From: Nannobrachium achirus
Taxonomy: Eukaryota; Chordata; Actinopteri; Myctophiformes; Myctophidae
DNA: 64,000 bases
Assembly (NCBI GenBank): GCA_963921795.1
Contig: OY997652.1
Coordinates: 20,120,426-20,184,425 of the forward strand
Reading direction: 5' to 3'
How positions within the stretch are numbered: position 1 is the stretch's first letter; the number at the start of each line of letters is the position of its first letter. Under the pieces are notes generated by a model that saw nothing but the letters and a program-made list of their open reading frames with translations, did not search any database and was not told the DNA's origin. A program made the translations under genes and the position numbers. Positions 55,201 to 64,000 of this stretch are shown here, one piece after another.

Positions 55201-55821
55201 TTGGTAAGAAATGCCCCTTCCAGACTGTGGTCAAGTGTACATGCCTTTTCCAAAATGGTCACTTCTCTACTGTCCTCATCAACAACTGCAACATCTGGTG
55301 TATTAGCTGTGACCTCTGAAAAGGCATTACTTTCATTACTGAACATGGCAGTTGAAACACAAGAGTGCTTATAGATTTTGGCAGACGATGAAACATATGA
55401 ACTTATGTGCTAAACTATTAGGTCAAGGTTTCTGTCATCATCATGTCTAGCAATGTACATTCCCTTATATACATAGCAGCCATTCAGAATATGTGACAGT
55501 CTGACAGACATTCCACAAATGTAACTTTTAAGAAGAAGTGAAACTAGACATTTCTCTTTTGGGTCTCTGGTTAAACTCTCCCCTCTCCTGCCTCCAGGCG
55601 ACAACTACTGGATCATCGACACCGACTACGACAACTACGCCATCACCTACGCCTGCCGCACCCTGAAGGACGACGGCAGCTGCGAAGACGGCTACGCCCT
55701 GGTCTTCTCCAGGAACCCCCGCGGCCTGCCACCCGCCATCCAGCGCACAGTCCGCCAGAAGCAGGAGGAGATCTGCATGGCCGGAGAGTTCCAGCCTGTC
55801 CTGCAGTCTGGAGCCTGCTAG
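52053..55821 (+). CDS. rbp4l: Purpurin (RBP4-like retinol-binding lipocalin), 4 coding exons
   Basis: Coding exons 52053-52169, 52835-52971, 54728-54840 and 55598-55821 (TAG at 55819-55821) join in frame to 196 residues. Residues 1 to about 22 form a signal peptide ([10 protein letters not shown] core). The lipocalin GxW motif is [15 protein letters not shown] near residue 40, and the second motif [12 protein letters not shown] lies in exon 4. Six cysteines after the signal peptide (ASC, VVC, YAC, GSC, EIC and GAC-stop) match the three disulfides of RBP4. The RQKQEEICM and C-terminal VLQSGAC segments match purpurin rather than serum RBP4. Purpurin is secreted by photoreceptors into the interphotoreceptor matrix, binds retinol and has been linked to cell adhesion and optic-nerve regeneration in fish. 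Its gene lies head to head with the PDE6 gene. Confidence 0.93.
52189..52222. repeat. (CA)n microsatellite
   Basis: Begins about 20 bases after the donor of the first coding exon of rbp4l. Confidence 0.95.
52339..52418. repeat. Hairpin module copy, perfect 38-bp stem
   Basis: TTGTGAAAATAGCCGATC through ACGCCTCG pairs perfectly with CGAGGCGT through GATCGGCTATTTTCACAA, leaving a 5-base loop. Both arms carry ACATGC/GCATGT instead of ACAAGC/GCTTGT. Lies in rbp4l intron. Confidence 0.95.
54317..54378. repeat. Hairpin module copy, short loop
   Basis: ATTGAAAAATAGCAGATATA / TGTAGATCTGCTATTTTTGA. Confidence 0.85.
54541..54600. repeat. Hairpin module copy, GCAGCGC stem
   Basis: CAGATCTACAAGCTGCAGCG with CGCTGTGAGCTTGTATATCTG; the second copy within 250 bases. 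Confidence 0.8.
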
Positions 55822-56041
55822 AGAGGAAAGAACAAAAAACCCATTAAGGCCTGAGGCCGATTCTACAAAATGTCTTCTGAATCCTAATGGATATTTGAAA
55901 AAAATATATATGTTTCTATATCAGTGGTTCACAGACTTTTTCATGTCAAGGACCCCCGAAATTATATGTATTTGGCTGCGGACCCCCATCTCAAAATACG
56001 TTGTTCCAGGGACCCCCCAGAAGCAAAGATTTGAGTTTGTT

Positions 56042-56099
56042 AAATAGCCGATCTAAAATAGCTGTCGACACATTCTTTTTTTTTAGGTCGGCTATTTCC
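56042..56099. repeat. Hairpin module, degenerate copy in rbp4l 3' UTR
   Basis: AAATAGCCGATCTAAAATAG with GGTCGGCTATTTCC. Preceded by a GACCCCC-rich inverted-end element starting near 55922. Confidence 0.6.
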
Positions 56100-56456
56100 A
56101 GCCGACGACACTGGCACGAAACAATGTGTAAATCAGGCTTTAGCTGCTGTCCAGCTGTTTGAGAGACTGTTCAAATGAAAAGTGTATGCGAGAGGAAATG
56201 TGTACTGTATGTGGATGATACTGTTGATACAGAATGAGTGGGAAAGAACAGAACAGGTGAAGGGGACCTACAGGAGATGGAGAGGCCACGTAGAGACAAA
56301 GGAAGCTGTAATGGGTGAGAGGAGACAAAAGATAGATAGAAGACAAAGGAGGTGGACTTCTTCTCTTCTGTCTCATCCCATTCATCCGTCTGTCTGTCTC
56401 ATGGGGATTGTTGATCTGTTTTGTTTTTGTTTTTTTGAGTGAATGTGAAAAATGAA

Positions 56457-56462
56457 AATAAA
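56457..56462 (+). terminator. Poly(A) signal of rbp4l
   Basis: AATAAA about 640 bases after the stop codon, in a T-rich then A-rich context. The intervening 3' UTR contains a degenerate hairpin copy (56042-56099). Confidence 0.6.
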
Positions 56463-56786
56463 TGCCATTTTCTAAACATATCCCAGTCATGTTGTGTTCC
56501 TGTTTGAGCTGACAGATAGCACTCACATACTCCCAAGGGACTTGCAATTCCAAGAGAAAATTTCTGTTAATCCAACTATGCCACCTTTGGAACTTCACCC
56601 AACAAAATCATTAAGAAGGTCTAGAATACACTAAACAGTTACAGCACAGGTACTTTTATTGTAAAGAAAGTAAGAAGAGACAAGATTGCAATGCAAAGTT
56701 TATTTTAACTTGGATATGAAATTTGAAAGATTAGGCTAAAGCAGCAGACCAATCATTTTTAAAACAACAAAGGACATTACATAATG

Positions 56787-57000
56787 CAGGCCCAGTGGCA
56801 CGGGGGGGGGGGGGGCAAAAAGGTGGTCCCCCTCACACGGACCACCTTGCCCCCCCCCCCGCGCATCAGTGAAACCGGTTTTACCGAGTTGCAAATACTC
56901 GAAAACAAAGGCGACTTGCTTGAAACACACATTTGCATATTGTCGCAACCTTCACTTAAGCTCACCGCTCCTAAGCCATTGAGTCCTGGCACCGGGCCTG
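56787..57000. mobile_element. 214-bp MITE with 9-bp target duplication
   Basis: CAGGCCCAGTGGCAC at the left and GGCACCGGGCCTG at the right. TACATAATG is duplicated at 56778-56786 and 57001-57009. A G-tract/C-tract foldback with AAGGTGGTCC / GGACCACCTT lies inside. Confidence 0.85.
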
Positions 57001-58038
57001 TACATAATGTATAACGCATTACCAGCACTGCAGAAGCACGGTAGAAGCAACAGCAGGTTAACAGAGAAGAGGTTAGTATGGGGATGTTCAAATTCCTATA
57101 CCAAAAGGGCTAGTGAAGCTTACACACAAACAAACGCACACTGCAAGAAGTTTTCTATACACAGTGTTGGTTAGGTACGGAGCCCCTAAAGTGACATGGG
57201 AGCAAGGAGCCCTCTGCCTCTAGGTAGTACTGCACCCAAAAACACAACCACTGTCCGCTTTCACCAAAACAATCTGGTTACTGTTACCCTTATTACGCAA
57301 TATCTCTGAACCATTGACTTCAAACTCGTGTGTACATGTTTGACCTGAGGGAGTGTGGTGCCCGGTGTCAAGTTGGTTGGATCAGTGGTTCCCCAAAATA
57401 TCTATTAATAATAATTCTTAATAGAGGGTATGTGCAAGCATAAAGTGAATGGCAAAACGAGTGGCAAAGTGAGTTTAACGTTGTTTATTGCAATCATCAG
57501 ATAGGACTTCTGTTTCAATCCATTCCAATTCACACAACGATGGTAGTGGAAACCGTGCGAGGCACCAGCCTGTGAACAGGCTAAGGGTAAGGGTAAGCTA
57601 AGGTAAGCTAAGGGTTCAGCGTCTTGCTCAAGGACACTTCGAGACAAAACCAGGGGAATCCAGGAACATTCTACCTCCTGACTCCTGAGGCACTAGTGTC
57701 GTCCCATCTGAAGGGGACAGGTCTCCCTGCTAAATACACAAAACATGTTGAAAATAAGAATACCAACATCACCTGGCTTGATTGCATTATTGTAGGCCTT
57801 TATTCCGTACTCTCGTGGTACAACATGTCAGAGCCCCAACGGAAAACACAAGCAAACAAAACACAATAATGCAGATTCAGCAGTAATAGGCTTACAAAGT
57901 GGTCTGTTTGGAAACCTTTAGTCCTCTTACCGTAACTCTTGTTACTGTTAGGCCACTTAGCATAACACATGGCTGCAGGGGTCAGGGATCATATCAGTGG
58001 CTTTCTGGGCAGAGAGACATTCTTGTATAACGTTTTTT

Positions 58039-58190
58039 GTCGGGTGGAAACCTTGAATTTTTTGTATTCGTCATTTTAAAAATGAATTAAACTAGTGAAA
58101 ACAGAACTATCTACAAGCACACAACGCCTCGCACCTAACGTGCTTGTAGATCTGCTATTTTCACTAGTTCTTTGCGAAAGTCTTGTCCCC
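58039..58190. mobile_element. MITE of the GTCGGGTGGAAACC family, truncated
   Basis: GTCGGGTGGAAACCTTGAAT at the left, with a hairpin at 58092-58168. Confidence 0.65.
58092..58168. repeat. Hairpin module copy, AGCACAC variant
   Basis: ACTAGTGAAAACAG / CTATTTTCACTAGT outer arms; the inner CGCCTCGC side has lost its partner. Confidence 0.8.
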
Positions 58191-58913
58191 GCGCCGCCCC
58201 CAAGTAAAGTCAAGACTAAACTCAGGTTAAGATTTAACATTAGGGTGCTGATGCACACATGAACACACCCGTGTCTTCAATTGCTTAATAAAGAAAATAA
58301 ATATTCATATTCATTCAACAGGCTCGTGAGTGATTGAAAATATTTCATTGAGCAAGTGAAAACAGTGTGACTGTGAGGGTGCTTTTCATTCTTTCAGCAA
58401 TAGCATGGTGAAATGATCCGGTCAGGCTTCTTTCTTTAATGCCACAACAAATCTCTTGAACTCTATCAACGCAGAAGGTGAAGGGAGGAACACATCATAA
58501 AACAAAGCATTGTTGGGCTACCTTTCTTAGGATGACACAGTGAAGGTGTAGGTGGTGTAATCCGGTCAATGTTATGTAACAAACTACTGTAGATCTAAAT
58601 GTGCTAAAGCCAATCATGGCCAGGCATTAGGTCTGTCTATTGATACAACACAACACACCCTGCGACCTGACTCAAACCCAAGCAAAGACAATGAATTAAA
58701 CACTCTTGATATTAAAAGCCATCTCCCCTGTCAGAGTGAAGCATCTGTCTAAAAAAGTCCTTTTTATTGAAAATGAATTATAGCCAAGCAACACTTCTGG
58801 TCCAATACAGTTGGAGTGGTGTGTGAGCCATGCTTTGTGGTAACTAACCAGTGGTGGAATAGGGCTCTGGGTAACAGGACTAGACATCATTTAATTGTAT
58901 TTGGTCACTGTCA

Positions 58914-59116
58914 GACTGGACAGAAACCTTGTACTGTATCTCCAAGTTTCAAAATAGTATGTTCTTTTGTAAATTAAAGCCCTACTTCATCATACAAGAT
59001 TGTCGCACCCGTGAGGCGTTGTAATTGTAATTGTAGATCTGCTATTTTCACTACTAAAAATAATAAAATAATAATAAAAAGGGAACGGTTATGGACATAC
59101 AAGGTTTCCACCCGAC
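58914..59116. mobile_element. MITE of the GTCGGGTGGAAACC family
   Basis: CTGGACAGAAACCTTGTACT at the left, TACAAGGTTTCCACCCGAC at the right; the left half of the hairpin is deleted. Confidence 0.75.
59011..59054. repeat. Hairpin module, right half
   Basis: GTGAGGCGTTGTAATTGTAA then TTGTAGATCTGCTATTTTCAC. Confidence 0.6.
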
Positions 59117-61529
59117 ACCAACGATTTGCTATGTTGACTGGGCCAAGTCAGTTTACTGTACCATGCTGACGGGATTGTTTTGTTGTGGGGAAACTGCTCG
59201 GCTGTTTGACACAGACAGATGGTGAACAGTTCACTAAGATCACTAAGGGATCATGGTTAATGGCTGATAACTCAGCTTGACATGACATTGTGTAGACTGT
59301 AGAGGGCAAGGTACAGTACTGAGTGTCTAGTTAGTCTGTCTGGAAACTGGCTTAACTCTGATGGGATGAACAACTCTCAGGTGTCGTTGGAAATGAGCTA
59401 AATGTGAGGTATCAGAAACAAATTGCGACTTTAAGGGTCATGGTTAAGTAGTACACTTTTTTTGTTTTGTTTTATATCTCATATCTGCTGGAATACATTC
59501 ATGTGTCAGTTGCATGCTGACAAGAGAAAAACAAACAGCAAACTCAAACATTTGGGAGTAGCCTACCGGTATATCTTTTTAAATGTAGTTAAATACTTAA
59601 AACATATATATGTATCTATAATTGTTACCTTCGCTCCTACAGAGCCCAACTTGTTAAAAGCCTCCTGTAACTATTCCCACTTAACACAGCTATGTGGCGG
59701 AGGTAAGCATATAAGTGGATTTATACAGTAGATCTGCTTGAGTCTGGTTGGTTTCCAACTCAGAGAGCCTCCGTCTGGTGTGTGCTCTAGTCCCCACTGG
59801 AAGCCTAAAACAGGAATATTTGAACAATATTATTTAATCATAACCCCAACCCTAAAACTAGGGATAAAAGTATAATCAAAATAAAATGAGAAACTGTAAT
59901 AACCAGTTCAAGCAGTATAATTATCAGCCAGTATGTCTGAGGGCAGCTGTGTATCTGCCTCTTAAGAAAAAGTGTGCAATTCATTGTTTTCTCCAGCTTT
60001 TTACACATTTTGAAATGGGAGGGTTAGGGATAACGATTGAAATGTAAATGTAAAATAGCAGGCAAGAGTCAGAATAAAATGAATGGTGTCTTTACTTAAT
60101 TCCCAAACGCACAGGTCAATATCAAGTCATCAGTTAGCAACTTATTAGATGCTATCTGCATCTAAGTTGCAACACCCTCCATTGGCATTCATGAAACAGA
60201 AAAGTCCTTTCTGATTGTATTAAAAGACAATAAACTCCAAAATATTGTACAGACTGCTTGGCTTGGGTTCTCCTCTTTGTCTCTGTCAAGTCTTTGTTTT
60301 TACAGTTGAAATACTGTATGTAAGCAGCAGGATGTTGAGTTATTGAAAACGAGTGCTTCCAAAGGGGTCATCCTCATGTTCCCCGAGTTCTATGTTCCCC
60401 ACTTACCAAAGGGGTTGTGTTTTAGCGTTGTAAGTAGGGAACATTGTATTTAGAACCTGAGGAACAAACATGTAGATACAGTCCCCTTCCAAACTCAATT
60501 TGGATTCATCTGATATTTCCACGATCAGGACTTTCAGTATCATGAATGGGCTGTCAGTGGAGGATGTTGCGACTTAGATGAAGATAGCATCCAGGACAGG
60601 TTGCTTGCGGGAAGGTCAGTCATCAAACAAAGCAACAATTGACTTCACAGTCCAGGAACAAACAGGTAAGTGGAGTTGTTTCAGGCTGCAAAAAAACAAA
60701 TTAGAGCAACAGACTACAGGTGAGTAGCAACAGGTTAGACAATTAGCAGTGGATTGGCTATTTCTTCTCCCAACCCTACAACATGCCTTAGGCTACTTAC
60801 TTTATTTACCAGCATTTCTTGGCATCATCCTTCATTCATGAATAATTCATTACTTCTCATTCATAATTAAATAAAGCTGCACACTAGGTAAAACAACCTA
60901 AATTGTCTCTTAGGCTTAGCCGCTTCTTGCCACTAGGTGGCAGATGGCCCTAGCAATTATACTGTAGCTACACGGAGAAGACAGGACAGTTATCCCTTGC
61001 CATGGCATATGAGGTGTTGCTTATACTTACAGCCTTATAACTACTCTATATTTCTGACTAATGCATGTGTCTGCACACTTAAAATGGTCTTTTGGAGCAG
61101 GTGTGTCAGAAAATAACTACTGCCATGAAAAACAGAAATATCAAGAAAGTGTGTAGGCTATCATGGGGATTTATTTATGTCAGATATATAATATGTAAAT
61201 TAATCATGTCAGATATATTGAAGTGTTTTTTTCTCTCAGTATTCTTGCTGTAGAATCAAACAAAGATTTGCATTGTCAAGGTTTAGTTCATTCATCCTGT
61301 GACCAGAATAGGTTCACATAAGAGACCACTTGATAATCAATAGCCTACTGTCTGTTTTTAGCACACACTGGTTGTGATCTGGAAATAATTGATGCTAGAA
61401 ACTCTGTTCCTGTATTTCTTTCTGTATTCATCCTGATTATAGGCCTATAGCTTACTGTAACTGATATTTGATTTTACATTCACATCAAAAAAATATTTTA
61501 TTTTATATGTTTTGAGGTCCAAATGTCTT

Positions 61530-62190
61530 AAAAGGATCCCTGGCTAATACGACAAATATGCCTCAATACATTATAATTGTCCTCTATAACTACAATGTAA
61601 AATTAAAAACACCTTAAATATTTTATTTCTTCTAGAAATAGCTAATCTTTCACTCAATAGGGGAAATACCTGTCGCAAGTTGATGATGTCATTAATGTCA
61701 TGTGTGATCTATCCTTATGGAATTTATGCCATGCATGTGCAAAAAACACATTTGAAATATTGATTTGATGCTCATTAACCATAGGAAGTATTATGTTTGT
61801 TGCCAGACCCATGAAATGGGTAGGCCTACATAAGCAAATGTCGGTCCGGGTTTTCTATATAAAGGGTATATATGATGATGACATGATGATGACATGCCTA
61901 CAAAAGGCATGATGTCATAAATGATGATGACAGACAGGGGGTCTGGCACAACCAGGTTGACCTGGTCTAGTTTTTATTTGCACATGCATACCATAAATTC
62001 CATAGGGATAGATCACACATGACATTTATGACATCATCAACTTGCGACGGGCATTTCCCCTGTTGAGTGCAATATTAGCTATTTCTAGAAGAAATAAAAT
62101 ATGTAAGGTGTTTTTAATTTTACATTGTAGTTATAGAGGACAATTATAATGTATTAAGGCATATATGTCGTATTAGCCAGGGATCCCTTT
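61530..62190. mobile_element. Large foldback element
   Basis: Left arm about 61530-61746, right arm about 61975-62190. AAAGGATCCCTGGCTAATAC is matched by TATTAGCCAGGGATCCCTTT, and the arms stay alignable for about 215 bp. The loop has ATGATGATGACA repeats. Confidence 0.9.
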
Positions 62191-62272
62191 AAAATGGTAT
62201 ACAATGTGTGTCAATCACCTGTGATAGACCTGAGGAAGATCCTGTGTGAATAAATGGTTCCATGCTTGAGCC

Positions 62273-62627
62273 ACAAGGCCCTATCATAGTACAGTCTGGG
62301 GTGATAAGCCATCACTGCGGTGTAGTCTTTTAACGTCAGAAAACTACAACATTACGTCATTCGCCGCGGTGAAGAGCCATCACCGCAAACCCCAACATCT
62401 CCCCTCTGTTTTTACCTTCAGACATCTCCCCATCACTCCGTTCACTGATTGGTTTAGACTAGATGGACCAATCAGTTTGCCCCCTGGTTTCAGAGGCACA
62501 GAGGTGCGGTGATAGGACTTCACCTGACTATGATGGCCTCCACTTGTTATCTAATTTTTAGGTGAGAACTTATCACCTAAAAGTTGAGGTTATCACCCTT
62601 CACCTCGGACTATGATAAAGCCTTCAG
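62273..62627. mobile_element. Inverted-end element with CACCGC repeats
   Basis: AAGGCCCTATCATAGT at the left and ACTATGATAAAGCCTT at the right. Inside are GTGATAAGCCATCAC and TATCACC motifs. Confidence 0.7.
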
Positions 62628-62679
62628 CCACCTAAACTCTATTTTTGAAGCGGTGAAAGCCGCTTCCAAGGAGTGGCTT

Positions 62680-62985
62680 TGTGTGTCCCATGTGTGTCCC
62701 CCACGTCCATATGGTCATTTCAGTCCAGAGTGAACAGGTTTTATCTGTCCGTAAATGTGTGTCCCATGTGTGTCCCCCACGTCCATATATGGTCATTTCA
62801 GTCCAGAATGAACAGGTTTTATCTGTCCGTAAATGTGTGTCCCATGTGTGTCCCCCACGTCCATATATGGTCATTTCAGTCCAGAATGAACAGGTTTTAT
62901 CTGTCCGTAAATGTGTGTCCCATGTGTGTCCCCCACGTCCATACAGTATATGGTCATTTCAGTCCAGAATGAACAGGTTTTATCT
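62680..62985. repeat. Tandem repeat, about 78-bp unit, 4 copies
   Basis: Each unit holds GTGTGTCCCATGTGTGTCCC, then GTCATTTCAGTCCAGAATGA and TTATCTGTCCGTAAAT. The period is near 78 bases. Confidence 0.9.
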
Positions 62986-63396
62986 GTCCTGTACGTCCAG
63001 AATATGTGTGTAGTGTCCGTCCCGGTCTGATGATTGGATGATTAAAAATGTCCAATACTTTGAGGATTGGTCAAGCTTCACAATTCGGCCCTCCAGATAA
63101 AATCATTCATTCATTCAGAATTCTGAAGCTCTAGAACACATACCGCTTCACTTCGAACCAAATGTATATACAGAGTTCATAGCTCTAGAACACATAGAAT
63201 AAAAGTTCACCGCTTCACTTCGAACCAAGGTTTGATTTTTTGTTTTCCTATAGGAGTTTATACTTATTGTCAAGGCCTTCTTCCCTCTACACCAAATCTC
63301 AACACAAAATATATATTTCCCCTATTGACGCATGCCTAGAGGGAGGGAGGGACAGTAGAGTTCATGTGCTTAATTACCTCACTAGAGTAGGTTGGC

Positions 63397-63397
63397 A

Positions 63398-63491
<94 letters not shown>
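63397..63491. repeat. (GT)n microsatellite
   Basis: Pure GT of about 94 bases. Confidence 0.95.
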
Positions 63492-63492
<1 letters not shown>

Positions 63493-63950
63493 GTGTTGTA
63501 ATCACTTGAAACGGTGTGAAACCCAAGGATGAGCCAGGAAAACTGCTGGAAGGGATCTTGTTCACTAGACCGGTTAATCTTATGATCTCCCTGTCTCCGA
63601 GTCATCTCCATCATCCTTGGCCATTATGGTCTCAGTGTTCATGACGCGAGGGGGGCGTAGAAGTGAGTATAGCTGATAATCACTGTCATGTTGAACAAGA
63701 CACTATGTTGAAATATGACTCATGTTCTCCTTTCATCTATATACTACAGTAGTCTACAGGGAAATGTATGTTGTGTCCTCATTGTCTAGCTGTAATAGCG
63801 ACACCGGCAGTGTGGACAGTCTTGTAGGTTAAAAATAGATAAAATGACAACAATAGTGTGAATAGGTGAATAGTGCCTCAGTATTGTTTGCTGATATGCA
63901 TTGCATTGATATGCACCTGCTTGACTGCATACAGTATATATACAGTATAC

Positions 63951-63955
63951 ACACA

Positions 63956-63986
<31 letters not shown>

Positions 63987-64000
63987 GCACACACACACAC
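63951..64000. repeat. (CACG)n / (CA)n microsatellite, cut by window end
   Basis: CACACGCACG units passing into CA. Confidence 0.9.

Larger units (their letters stand above)
56463..64000. other. Right-hand region without a recognised gene
   Basis: No conserved coding exon was seen. The stretch holds a MITE with target duplication (56787-57000), two elements of the GTCGGGTGGAAACC family (58039-58190 and 58914-59116), a large foldback (61530-62190), a small inverted-repeat element (62273-62627), a 78-bp tandem repeat (62680-62985) and two microsatellites. From 59.1 to 61.5 kb I see only AT-rich unique-looking DNA. Confidence 0.5.

Overview
This looks like nuclear DNA from a ray-finned (teleost) fish. 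Evidence: split vertebrate genes with GT-AG introns, very long (CA)n/(TG)n microsatellites, tRNA-derived SINEs, a LINE reverse-transcriptase relic and a dense population of short inverted-repeat transposons. The species cannot be fixed from sequence alone. I rebuilt four genes exon by exon.

Layout. (1) 2.35-10.93 kb, minus strand: a 12-exon secreted CCDC80-like protein with three P-DUDES domains. (2) 16.39-20.84 kb, plus strand: atp5me, subunit e of mitochondrial ATP synthase, 4 exons. (3) 26.44-45.21 kb, minus strand: a photoreceptor PDE6 catalytic-subunit gene, 22 recognised coding exons, about 830 codons; the last, prenylation-tail exon was not found. (4) 52.05-55.82 kb, plus strand: rbp4l (purpurin), a retinol-binding lipocalin of photoreceptors, 4 coding exons with a probable non-coding first exon behind a TATA box near 51.28 kb. 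The flanks and introns are mostly repeats. No gene was recognised from 56.5 kb to the right end.

How the genes relate. atp5me and the PDE6 gene converge tail to tail, as ATP5ME and PDE6B do in human. The PDE6 gene and purpurin diverge head to head, as PDE6C and RBP4 do in human. The window joins both arrangements, so the PDE6 gene sits at a PDE6B-like position beside a second photoreceptor gene. Yet its catalytic domain has lost the purine-binding glutamine that is near-invariant in cyclic-nucleotide phosphodiesterases (Phe at about residue 772), together with two other pocket changes. It keeps the metal ligands.

The strongest unexplained signal is a short hairpin, about 40-85 bp, present in roughly 36 whole or broken copies (about one per 1.8 kb). 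The two arms often carry matching changes, and the same hairpin core sits inside several otherwise unrelated transposon families.
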